Of a stretch of 28,833 bases of DNA, positions 20,318-28,174 are shown piece by piece; within the stretch, counting starts at the first letter, position 1, and each line of letters begins with the position of its first letter. The position numbers and the translations under genes are program-made. Where the stretch lies: contig MU604095.1 of assembly GCA_025201845.1 (NCBI GenBank), forward strand, positions 1 to 28,833. The letters run 5' to 3'. The notes below the pieces were generated by a model. The model did no database searches. It was not told where the DNA came from and saw only the letters and a program-made list of their open reading frames with translations. Origin of the DNA: Martensiomyces pterosporus. Its lineage: Eukaryota > Kickxellomycota > Kickxellomycetes > Kickxellales > Kickxellaceae.

Positions 20318-21064
20318 TTATCTCGTGCTGTGCTGCTGCTGCTGCTTGTGCACAAGCGTATGGATAATGTCGTTCTTCAGAGGCACTTTCGGGATGTAGC
20401 GGGAGCCTGGCTGCTGAATGCCGCCACCACCCTCCTCCAGCCCTCGCATCGACACTGCAGTGCGGCTGCTCTGCACATGCTCTTCAACCAGCCTGTAGTT
20501 CCTCATATTGGCTTTGAACATCATGTCCACGATGTCGCCAAGCAGCGGAACCAGCCCAACCACAAAGTCGATTGCGATATTAAACATCATCTGTGACACT
20601 AGCGATGGAGGCACGTCGAATTTGCGGCGGATTGTGTTCATGTATGTCAAAGCCAGGAACACCCCGGCAAAGTCTCCGATGACTGGGATGAGTCCAATGA
20701 CTGCCTCGACTCCAAACCTAAACAGGCCACAGCAGCAAGAGAACTGTGAGTCAAGGAACCTTGCACGCCGCCTAAGCGACTTGAGACGAGTGTCCACCTC
20801 AGTCTGCGGAAGGCTTGCTGGGTCGCGGATGTTCTTTATGTGCTTCCCGAGCTTGGTCTGGCTGCTTGGAGGATCGCAGGGGTGTGCAGACATGGCGTTG
20901 GAAGCAGGAGCCGGGCGGTTTGGGGGATGGTGGTGTTGGTGCTGCTGAGTAGGTTGCACAACGCTAGTGTGCATGCGCATGTGCTGTGCTGGCGCTTCTG
21001 GGTGTGCTCTAGTCTGGGCACCACCTGTGTGTGCCGACCGTGGTGGTAGGCTTGGAGCTGACAT
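20318..21064 (-). CDS. DUF4112 membrane protein
   Basis: This 248-residue protein has a DUF4112 domain at about residues 91-195. Its hallmark is two related membrane hairpins with the repeated motifs GLIPVIGD (124-131) and GLVPLLGD (170-177). Before the first come LKSLRRRARFLDSQF and a CCC run (110-112) that might be palmitoylated; after the second, KANMRNYRLVEEH. The N-terminal 70 residues are proline-, histidine- and glutamine-rich and probably disordered; the C-terminus ends in a short poly-Q/basic tail encoded by CTG-repeat DNA. DUF4112 proteins are common in fungi and bacteria, and their function is unknown to me. The gene is divergent from SMC1 across a 740-bp spacer and upstream of, co-oriented with, HscB. 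No intron is needed. Confidence 0.88.
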   Translation of the reverse strand: MSAPSLPPRSAHTGGAQTRAHPEAPAQHMRMHTSVVQPTQQHQHHHPPNRPAPASNAMSAHPCDPPSSQTKLGKHIKNIRDPASLPQTEVDTRLKSLRRRARFLDSQFSCCCGLFRFGVEAVIGLIPVIGDFAGVFLALTYMNTIRRKFDVPPSLVSQMMFNIAIDFVVGLVPLLGDIVDMMFKANMRNYRLVEEHVQSSRTAVSMRGLEEGGGGIQQPGSRYIPKVPLKNDIIHTLVHKQQQQHSTR

Positions 21065-21414
21065 CTAATAGAGCAACTAGTTGGGGAGCAGACGAGTAGC
21101 TGTGCGTGCAAAAGGCGGTATGAAGAAAGGCAAAGCAGGATGGGGTGCAGGGAGGGAACGGAGGCTGCAGCCCTTGCTCTCCCTCCACATTCAGCAGCCA
21201 TGGCAAGCTCGTTTTATGGCGTTCCTGCACACTGCAGCTGGATTGTTTGGAGATGCACTCATGATGCCTGCAAACCAAGCATTGAAGGGGCCAAGCGCAG
21301 CAGGCAAAAGGGCAAGGGCAGCAGCAGCAGCAGTCTCGCAGGCCAGGCCAAACACCAAAGCCCGAGTCTGCCCAGGGCTCAGGAAAGCCAAGCAGTCTCC
21401 GCAGTGCCTTGCAA

Positions 21415-21489
21415 ACGCAAAGCTCTGATGCAAAGCCCAGATGCAAAGCTCTGATGCAAAGCCTAGATGCAATGCCCAGACGCAAAGGG
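21415..21489 (+). repeat. 13-bp tandem repeat array with 26-bp higher-order unit
   Basis: Five 13-bp units and a partial sixth: ACGCAAAGCTCTG, ATGCAAAGCCCAG, ATGCAAAGCTCTG, ATGCAAAGCCTAG, ATGCAATGCCCAG, then ACGCAAAGGG. For the first four units the ends alternate between CTCTG and CCCAG/CCTAG, so the array appears to have grown as 26-bp dimers. ATGCAAA resembles an octamer/GCN4-like word, but no factor is implied. It lies 316-390 bp upstream of SMC1. Confidence 0.85.
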
Positions 21490-21580
21490 CACCAAGGAGC
21501 ATGGCTCCAAAAGAAAAAAGTGCGCGCATGCTTAGAAGAGTGCTGATTTCTCATCGGGACAGGCAATGCATGGCGCATTC

Positions 21581-21617
21581 ACGCGTTTCTGCAGAACGCG
21601 TTTTTTGGGCGACGCGG
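21581..21617. promoter_or_regulatory. MCB (ACGCGT) cluster upstream of SMC1
   Basis: Perfect ACGCGT hexamers lie at 21581-21586 and 21596-21601, 15 bp apart, with a relaxed ACGCGG at 21612-21617. They are 188-224 bp upstream of the SMC1 ATG. The spacing and distance mirror the pair at RAD21. In yeast this element recruits MBF for G1/S transcription; action here is inferred. Confidence 0.58.
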
Positions 21618-21804
21618 TGTTGACCATTTTCGCTGCGCGTTTGTGAGCACCCGCCAGCCCCCTCTTCTCTCCTCCATCTCCTGCTGCCTCCAAGCTTTGC
21701 AGTCTTTCCTTGCCTTTCTTCCGCACCTTGCCACCCAACAACAGTGCTGTTGCAAACTACCACCAGAGTATCTTATTAGGCATACGCTCTATTCTTTCTC
21801 ATTC

Positions 21805-24800
21805 ATGGGCCAGCTCATTCAGCTAGAGGTTGAAAACTTCAAGTCATATCGCGGCCACCAAGTCATAGGGCCCTTCTCCAGCTTCACTGCAGTGGTCGGC
21901 CCGAATGGTGCAGGCAAGTCCAACCTCATGGACGCCATCAGCTTTGTGCTGGGTGTTCGATCGGCTCACCTTCGCTCCTCGCACATGAGGGACCTTGTCT
22001 ACCGTGGCCGCACTGTTGACACGCGCAATGGCCATGTTATCGACGAAGCTGGCGACCAGGAGGGCCGCCGGGCTTGGGTCAAGGCCGTGTATGAAGACGA
22101 CGGCGGCCATACTATCGTTTTTCAGCGCACCATCACTGGCGCTGGCGCAAGCGAGTACCGCATCAACAACCGCCTCGTTTCGCAGCACACGTACACCCAG
22201 GCGCTCGAGAACCAGAACATCCTGGTTAAGGCAAACAACTTCCTTGTCTTCCAGGGCGATGTCGAAGCTGTCGCGTCACAGTCGCCCAAGGACCTGACAC
22301 GCATGGTTGAGCAGATAAGCGGGTCATGGGATCTCCACCAGCAGTACAGCGAGCTCGAGAAAGCTCAGGACGCTACCGCCGAGGCCTCCACTTTTGCCTA
22401 CAACAAGAAGCGGGCAGTCGCTGCCGAAGTCCAGACAATTGCTGAGCAAAAGAAGGAGCTTGAGCTATATGAAAGCAAGCTAAGGGCCCGCACCAAGCTC
22501 ACGGTGCAGCTTATGCTGTACAAGCTGTTCATCGCCGAGAACCGCATTCGCGACATCAAGGGGGAGATGGGCTCGCTCCACGGCGAGTCTATTGCGCGGG
22601 CTGCCGACCGCAAGGGCAGGCTCGATGCTTCCCTGCAGTCGCAGCAAAAAAGCCAGGCCAAGGCATACAAGGCAGTCAACCGCCAGGAGCGCCAGATCAA
22701 GCTGGTCGAGCAGAAGATCGAGAGCCGCCAGCCCAAGCTTGCTGGTTTGGGCGAAAAGGTCGACCATACGGAGCGCAAGGTCAAGCATATCGAGGACAAC
22801 GTCGAGCGCGCCCAGGCGGATGCTGCTCGCCAAACTGAGGCTGTCAGTCATCTGGACAGTGAATATGCGCGTGTTAAGGATGCTCAGGCACGCTTTGAGG
22901 AGCAGTGGCAAGCGACGCAGTCCAGGCGTGGCGGGCAGATCAGCGAGGCCACTATGGCTGAATACAACCGCTTGTCAGAGCAGCTGCGCGGGGACTCCGT
23001 TGAGGATACGCACCAGCGCGATGCCCTTGACAGGCAGATTCAGCTGCTGGCTGAAGCAGCTCGACGCTCGCGCGACAAGCTTGAGGGGCTTCGGATCCAG
23101 CGCGAGGGCCTGGAGGTCTCTGAACATGCCTGCCAGCAGCAGCTGGAACAAGCGACCGCCGCGGTGGCCAGTGTCGAGAGGGAGATGCAGCAGGCGAGAC
23201 GCGATGCCGAAGCAGCCAAGAACGAGCACGACCGTCTTGTGCGCCTCGAGATCGAGCTAAATGAAAAGCTCAGCGGCGTGCTCAAGGAGCTGTCACAGGC
23301 ACGTGCTGATCAGCGCGAGTCTACTCGCGAGGCTAAACTCAAGGAGGTCATCAGCGCTTTGCAGAGGGTGTTTACTGGAGTTCATGGCCGCCTGTCCGAC
23401 TTGTGCAAGCCCACGCAGCACAAATACGATGCTGGCATTGCTACTGTGCTGGGCCGCCATATGGACGCTATCGTGGTTGACAGCCAAGCCACAGCGATCG
23501 AGTGCATCAAGTACATGAAAGAGCAGCGAGCTGGCCAGGCGACATTCTTGCCGCTGGATACGCTTCAGCCGCAGCAGATCAACGAGAGCCTCAGACACGC
23601 TCACCGCGGCGCTCGCCTGGCGACCGATGTGCTGCAGTTTGATCCCAGCATCGAGGCTGCGGTGTTGCATGCATGTGCCAACGCTCTAATCTGCGACAGC
23701 GTCGACATTGCAAAGAACGTGTGTTATGAGCGCAAGCTGGAGGCAAAGACTGTGACACTGGACGGAACAGTCATCCACCGCAGCGGGCTTATCACTGGAG
23801 GAACGAGCAGCCGTGGTGGCAACCACCGTGCCCAAGTCCAGCGGTGGGAGGCTGCAGCAGTCGAAAACCTGCGCAGAGCGCGCGACCGCCTCACGGAGGA
23901 GCTTCAATCTGTTGCTCGCGAAAGGCGCAAGCTCGGCAAGGAGGAGATGCTGAGCAGCCATATTTCTGGGCTCCAGACCAAGCACCAGTTCTCGAGAGAG
24001 ACTGCTGACGCGCTTGCTCGCAAGATCCAAGGAGTCGCCACGGAACGCGCGCACATCGAGGCACAGATCCAAGAGAACGAGCCCGTTGCTGCCCAGGCAA
24101 CAGCCGAGCTGGACCAGGCAAAGGAGGGGCGCCAGGCAGTCAACGCACGCATCCAAGAGGCTGCTGGCCCAATATTTGCTGCCTTCTGCGAAGAGGTCGG
24201 TGTTGCCAGCCTGGATGATTTTGAGAAGCATCTCCTCTCGGCCACGGAGGCCACCGCTGAGCGCCGCTTGCAGTTCACAACCCATCTCTCCAAGCTGGAC
24301 AGCCAGCGCACGTTCGAGAGGCAGCAGCTGGAAGAGGCAGCTGACAGCCTCGACCGCCTGACACAGTCGCTGCAAGCTACCAAGGAAGCGCTGGCAGGGC
24401 TGCAAGCCGAACTGGCACAAGAGAGGCAGGCCATGGCTGGGCTTGTTGACCAGATCGGAAGCCTGCGGCGCGAGCTCGGTGCTTTGAACAGCAAGCATAG
24501 CGATGCCACCGAGGCCGTCCAAGAGGCGAGGCACAGTGTGGAGCAAGGACAAAAGGAGCTCGACGGCATGAACAGGGAGCTGAGCGCCAAGATCACTGAG
24601 CTGGATCGTGCAGTCGCTGACAAGGCGGCTGTGCTGCGCAGATGCAAGATCGAGGACATTCCGATTCCTCTCCATCAAGGATCGCTACAAGCACTTGCAC
24701 TGGAGGCCAGCTCCACCACCAACATTGGCACCCAGCTCACCGGATCGTACGCGTCGCAGCTGTCCATCGGTGGCACTCAGAATTCCAGTGGCAGCCTGCT

Positions 24801-25722
24801 AGAATCGGATGACATTGTGGCGGACTACTCTCAGCTTCCGCAGCAAGCCAGAGCTGGCATACCGGCGGACGTGGAGCAGAGGTACCAAGAGGACATTGAT
24901 CGGCTTTCTACTGAAGTTGATGCGCTCAACCCAAACCCGCATGCCCGCGAGCGACTCGAGGCTGCGCGTGCTCGCTTGCACGAGATCGAGGTCGAGCACA
25001 ACGCTGCTCGCCAAGGTGCAAAGGAGGCAAAGGCCCAGTTCCAGGCAGTGCGCAAGCGCCGCCACGACATCTTCATGCGCTGCTACAACCACTTGTCCAC
25101 GGCCATTGACCACGCGTACAAGGCGCTCACCCAGAGCCCGCTGTTCCCGCTGGGCGGGACTGCCTACTTGGCCCTCGAGGACCCAGACTCACCGTATCTG
25201 GGCGGGGTCAAGTACCACGCAATGCCACCGCTAAAGCGCTTCCGCGACATGGATCAGCTCAGCGGCGGCGAAAAGACGGTTGCTGCGCTAGCGCTGCTGT
25301 TCTCGATGCAGACATACCGCCCAGCACCGTTCTTTGTTCTTGACGAGGTCGACGCAGCACTTGATCTAGCGAACGTCACGAAGCTCGCCAACTACTTGCG
25401 TGAGCACGCACGCAGGCATGGCGGCGATGGTGATGCTGAGGCCGAGAATGCGGCAGATACGGCTGCCCTTGAGCTGGCGGACACTGCCGCTGTTGCTGCC
25501 GAGTCGTCGCACTACTCTCTGCGCCAGAGCGCCAGAGTCAAAAAGGCTGCGCCCACCGGGGACACAGCCGCGTCGGCAAAGGACGCCAGCTTCCAGTTCA
25601 TTGTCATCTCGCTCAAGCAAGCGCTCTTTGAGCGGGCCCAGTCGCTTGTTGGAATCTACCGCGACCAGGCGCAGAACAGCTCCCAGATCCTGACTGTGGA
25701 TCTGGAGCAGTTCCCGGCTTAG
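21805..25722 (+). CDS. SMC1: Cohesin ATPase subunit Smc1
   Basis: This 1305-residue SMC protein pairs with Smc3 at the hinge and binds the Rad21 C-terminus at its head. The N-terminal head has MGQLIQLEVENFKSYRG, Walker A GPNGAGKS (32-39) and Q-loop Q150. Coiled coils flank a hinge at about 525-665 that ends with the glycine-rich GLITGGTSSRGG. The C-terminal head has signature LSGGEKT (1152-1158) and Walker B FFVLDEVDAALD with D1180/E1181. The frame stays open 54 codons upstream to 21643, but the conserved MGQL start at 21805 is chosen because SMC1 proteins begin there. Family length is about 1225-1240; the excess is mostly a roughly 54-residue Ala/Asp/Glu-rich insertion at 1206-1261. An SQ/TQ-rich segment lies at 976-1010. 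No introns. Confidence 0.97.
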   Translation: MGQLIQLEVENFKSYRGHQVIGPFSSFTAVVGPNGAGKSNLMDAISFVLGVRSAHLRSSHMRDLVYRGRTVDTRNGHVIDEAGDQEGRRAWVKAVYEDDGGHTIVFQRTITGAGASEYRINNRLVSQHTYTQALENQNILVKANNFLVFQGDVEAVASQSPKDLTRMVEQISGSWDLHQQYSELEKAQDATAEASTFAYNKKRAVAAEVQTIAEQKKELELYESKLRARTKLTVQLMLYKLFIAENRIRDIKGEMGSLHGESIARAADRKGRLDASLQSQQKSQAKAYKAVNRQERQIKLVEQKIESRQPKLAGLGEKVDHTERKVKHIEDNVERAQADAARQTEAVSHLDSEYARVKDAQARFEEQWQATQSRRGGQISEATMAEYNRLSEQLRGDSVEDTHQRDALDRQIQLLAEAARRSRDKLEGLRIQREGLEVSEHACQQQLEQATAAVASVEREMQQARRDAEAAKNEHDRLVRLEIELNEKLSGVLKELSQARADQRESTREAKLKEVISALQRVFTGVHGRLSDLCKPTQHKYDAGIATVLGRHMDAIVVDSQATAIECIKYMKEQRAGQATFLPLDTLQPQQINESLRHAHRGARLATDVLQFDPSIEAAVLHACANALICDSVDIAKNVCYERKLEAKTVTLDGTVIHRSGLITGGTSSRGGNHRAQVQRWEAAAVENLRRARDRLTEELQSVARERRKLGKEEMLSSHISGLQTKHQFSRETADALARKIQGVATERAHIEAQIQENEPVAAQATAELDQAKEGRQAVNARIQEAAGPIFAAFCEEVGVASLDDFEKHLLSATEATAERRLQFTTHLSKLDSQRTFERQQLEEAADSLDRLTQSLQATKEALAGLQAELAQERQAMAGLVDQIGSLRRELGALNSKHSDATEAVQEARHSVEQGQKELDGMNRELSAKITELDRAVADKAAVLRRCKIEDIPIPLHQGSLQALALEASSTTNIGTQLTGSYASQLSIGGTQNSSGSLLESDDIVADYSQLPQQARAGIPADVEQRYQEDIDRLSTEVDALNPNPHARERLEAARARLHEIEVEHNAARQGAKEAKAQFQAVRKRRHDIFMRCYNHLSTAIDHAYKALTQSPLFPLGGTAYLALEDPDSPYLGGVKYHAMPPLKRFRDMDQLSGGEKTVAALALLFSMQTYRPAPFFVLDEVDAALDLANVTKLANYLREHARRHGGDGDAEAENAADTAALELADTAAVAAESSHYSLRQSARVKKAAPTGDTAASAKDASFQFIVISLKQALFERAQSLVGIYRDQAQNSSQILTVDLEQFPA

Positions 25723-25867
25723 GCTTCCGAGCATTTCCGACCCTAAACACTTTTGGCGCGTTGGCCACATGACCTCGCTCCCATCCAATCGCAGCCGAAG
25801 CACGGGCGAGCCGCTTCTGTGCATGCCTGCAGGCGATGGCGGAACCAGTGGCTGTGTGCGATGGCTG

Positions 25868-25916
25868 CTGGGCTCCCCTCGCTGGGCTCCCCTCGCTGGG
25901 CTCCCCTCGCTGGGCT
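25868..25916 (+). repeat. 14-bp minisatellite, 3.5 copies
   Basis: Three perfect copies of CTGGGCTCCCCTCG at 25868, 25882 and 25896 are followed by a half copy. The unit is not a multiple of three, so each turn shifts the frame, arguing against coding. It starts 146 bp after the SMC1 stop, probably within its 3' UTR. Confidence 0.9.
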
Positions 25917-25955
25917 TGCTGCCAGCCCTTCAGGCCAAGGAGAAAGCGCGCGTAG

Positions 25956-25961
25956 AATAAA
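25956..25961 (+). terminator. Probable SMC1 poly(A) signal AATAAA
   Basis: This is the first canonical AATAAA after the SMC1 stop, 233 nt downstream and followed by a T-rich stretch. The 3' UTR would then include the 14-bp minisatellite. Confidence 0.4.
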
Positions 25962-26521
25962 TTTTTGTTGGTATTGCTGCAACGTGGGCGATTTAAGAGT
26001 AGAGGCGTTTTCTTCTTCCAAAATCGCTGCACTTTTGTTCAAACATTACGCAACCCCTTCCCTTTCTCCAAAGGAAATCACAGCAAAGAGGTAGGTATAG
26101 CGGTGCGGCGTTGCAGTCGAAATCATAGTATGAGCAAAGGCCAGCTGCATGCAGCTAGCAGGCAGCAATAGCAATAGCAATGATTGAGCGGCAAATACGA
26201 AATTGCCGCCGTCAGCTGGACTTGGGCCATTGAGGTGGAGCACACTTCTGGTGGCCGGCAAAGTGACTTGACTCCATGCGCCTACGTGTGCAGCCTGATT
26301 CATTCGTTGTGTCGATCTAAGCATACAGGCAGAGAGAGGCTGCACCCATTGGCCTTCCGCGAGCTGCGCAAAACCACAGCAGCTATGCACAACAGCCAAA
26401 TCACATGGGAATCAGAAGCGACAAGGGAAGCAAGGGAGTGCATACTAGCTGGCGGCCTTCTCTCGCTAATTGACTGCTGTGTTTGTTTGCTTTCTGCTTT
26501 GGCGAACTCAAGTAGGACACA

Positions 26522-27108
26522 ATGAACCCCGAGAAGCTCGCTAAGCTGCAGTCCCAGGTCCGCACCGGTGGCAAGGGCACCCCCCGCCGCAAGGTCAAGA
26601 AGACCGTCAAGCACACTGTCAAGGAGGACAGCAAGCTCCAGTCCACTCTTAAGCAGCTTAACGTTCAGCCCATCTCCGCCATCGAGGAGGTCAACATGTT
26701 CAAGGAGGACGGCAAGATCATCAACTTTGTTGCTCCCCGCGTGAGCGCCTCGGTTGCTGGCAACACCTTTGTCGTCACTGGCAAGAGCAACGAGAAGGGT
26801 AAGTGCAGCGACATACGCGCACCTATGCGGTGATTGAGGCGAGCATGGCTACAAGTGCGTGTATTGTTTGCTCAGCATCTAAACCGCTTGTTTGCTTTTC
26901 TGTGCGATTTCTTGTAGGCATCGAGGACATGTTCCCTGATATCCTTTCGCAGCTTGGCCCCGAGTCTCTTGCTGATCTCAAGCGACTTGCTGAGAGCTTC
27001 CAGAGCCAGGCTGGCGCCGCCGACATCGACGACGACATCCCCGAGCTCGTTGAGGCTACCGAGGGTGCCTCCCTTGAGGACAAGACCGACCTCAACGCTG
27101 CCGACTAG
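26522..27108 (+). CDS. EGD1: Nascent polypeptide-associated complex subunit beta (two exons)
   Basis: The coding sequence joins 26522-26798 and 26918-27108 and gives 155 residues, the normal size for Egd1/BTF3. NAC-beta forms a heterodimer with NAC-alpha at the ribosomal exit tunnel and shields nascent chains. Visible features: the ribosome-binding RRKVKK (22-27); the NAC domain at about 38-105 ([40 protein letters not shown], then [19 protein letters not shown]); and an acidic C-terminal tail ([15 protein letters not shown]). The splice joins EK-G-IEDM with a split glycine codon, which restores the conserved sequence. Codon use is strongly biased to C- and G-ending codons (AAG, CTC, GAC, ATC), as in a highly expressed gene. 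Start: first ATG, with the context ACACAATG. Confidence 0.95.
26799..26917 (+). other. Intron of NAC-beta (119 nt)
   Basis: Consensus donor GTAAGT at 26799 and acceptor TTGTAG ending at 26917, after a T-rich stretch. A branch-like TCTAAAC is about 37 nt before the acceptor. Removing it joins the NAC domain in frame (phase 1). It is the only well-supported intron in the window. Confidence 0.93.
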
Positions 27109-28174
27109 GCTCTTTTCCCCTTGTAGTTGAGGTATACCAGTCCAGTTCAATGCCTTGCCGCTCTTTTAAAATCACCATTCACAGTGCATGAATCGTGGCC
27201 ATATAACGCACATGTGGGGGGGGGGAGGGCTGAATGCTGTGCACATGCCGTACCAGGTTTGGTATGCGGCAGCAAAACACAAGGCACGGCGTGCCTAAGT
27301 GGTTGGATGGAGTTGTTCAGCCGATGTGTGGCAAGCTGGTGGGCTGGCACGAAGAGTCCTTCCAGAAGAAACAAAAAGCATGTGCTTCTGTGTCCCCAGC
27401 AGCCTGCTGGCAAGAGATAGCAAAGTTTTGGATCCCTCTGCAGGGTGTGCGAGATGAAAAGTAGTGGCCGTGGGGGAAAAGGACAGCTGTCCCGCCCACG
27501 CGCATATGCGCAGTCCCGCAAAGAAGCAAGTGGGCCATCGCGGCTGAAGGCGGCCTTTGGTCAAAGTGGTGTCTGGTGAAGGAGCGGGCGGTTTTGATTC
27601 AATGGTTACACAGTAACCCGGGGCTTTCCAGGGCACTTTTGCCTATTGGCCACAGCTCCAGTGCTCCAAGGCGTGCTCAGGAGCCTTTCCTGCGCATCGC
27701 TGAATGCACGAGGGGGCTCTGGCAGCTATGCTTGGCCGGGAAAGTCACCATATTTCTGGAATATTTTCTAGATTCCTTCGACGTTCATTCCAACGAGATA
27801 TCGCTGCCAGGCGAGTTTTTCTAGACAACCCAACGGCGGCGGCCATGCAGCAGCAGTTAGCACGCATCGTGCACGCAGGAGCAGGATTCATTGGCAGTGC
27901 AAATGGGCATGCTCAAACGCAGTGTATGCAGGGTGCCACCGGCGCGCCTCGCTACCAGATGCCTGGTTATAAAAGGGCGCAGGTCAGCAGGCGCATCGTC
28001 TGCAAATAGCTTCCAAGCCCATACCGGATTCCACACCGCCGCGCCTACCCGCTTTCTCGTTGCTCTCGCTGAACCTTGCCACATAGCCCCCATCGGCAGC
28101 GTGGTCATTTTTGCACCCTACCTGTGATTGCCTGAAACACACCACAAGTGCCATACACCATCACTTCGCCAGCC
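27109..28174. promoter_or_regulatory. Spacer between NAC-beta and PHO89
   Basis: 1066 bp with no convincing gene. It contains a run of ten G at 27216-27225, a short hairpin AGGCAC/GTGCCT at 27282-27296, and a heat-shock-element-like TTCTGGAA at 27754-27761 followed by TTCTAGATTCC. TATAAAAG at 27968-27975 is a good TATA box 200 bp upstream of the PHO89 start. I found no CACGTG/CACGTT Pho4-type site, so phosphate control by that route is not supported by this stretch. Confidence 0.45.

Larger units (their letters stand above)
21065..21804. promoter_or_regulatory. Divergent promoter region of DUF4112 and SMC1
   Basis: This 740-bp spacer contains a 13-bp tandem repeat array (21415-21489), the MCB cluster (21581-21617) and then a pyrimidine-rich stretch (about 21650-21735) of the type often found at fungal transcription starts. 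A 189-codon minus ORF here (21009-21578) is cysteine-rich, follows the repeat array and is not called. Confidence 0.5.
25723..26521. promoter_or_regulatory. Spacer between SMC1 and NAC-beta
   Basis: This 799-bp interval holds the SMC1 3' end, a 14-bp minisatellite and the NAC-beta promoter and leader. A CCAAT is at about 25784. The last bases before the NAC-beta ATG, a T-rich stretch ending CAAGTAG then GACACA, look like a 3' splice site. AAAGAG|GTAGGT at 26090/26091 is a possible matching donor, so a leader intron of about 420 nt is possible. No protein gene is evident; ORFs here overlap on both strands and are repeat-driven. Confidence 0.4.

Noticed and set aside
21009..21578. 189-codon cysteine-rich minus-strand ORF in the SMC1 upstream region
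   Set aside because: Its repeated peptide simply reads the 13-bp array, and it overlaps the DUF4112 start.
23686..24678. 330-codon minus-strand ORF opposite SMC1
   Set aside because: It is fully antisense to the SMC1 coiled-coil coding region, is leucine- and serine-rich as expected from reverse-reading Gln/Glu/Ala codons, and matches no family.
25400..25597. Retained intron inside the SMC1 head insertion
   Set aside because: The candidate donors have no phase-compatible acceptor that would rejoin to FQFIVISLK, and the segment has coding-like codons and no stop.
27285..27320. tRNA A-box-like GCCTAAGTGGTTGGATGG
   Set aside because: There is no GGTTCGANTCC-type B box at the right distance and no acceptor-stem pairing.
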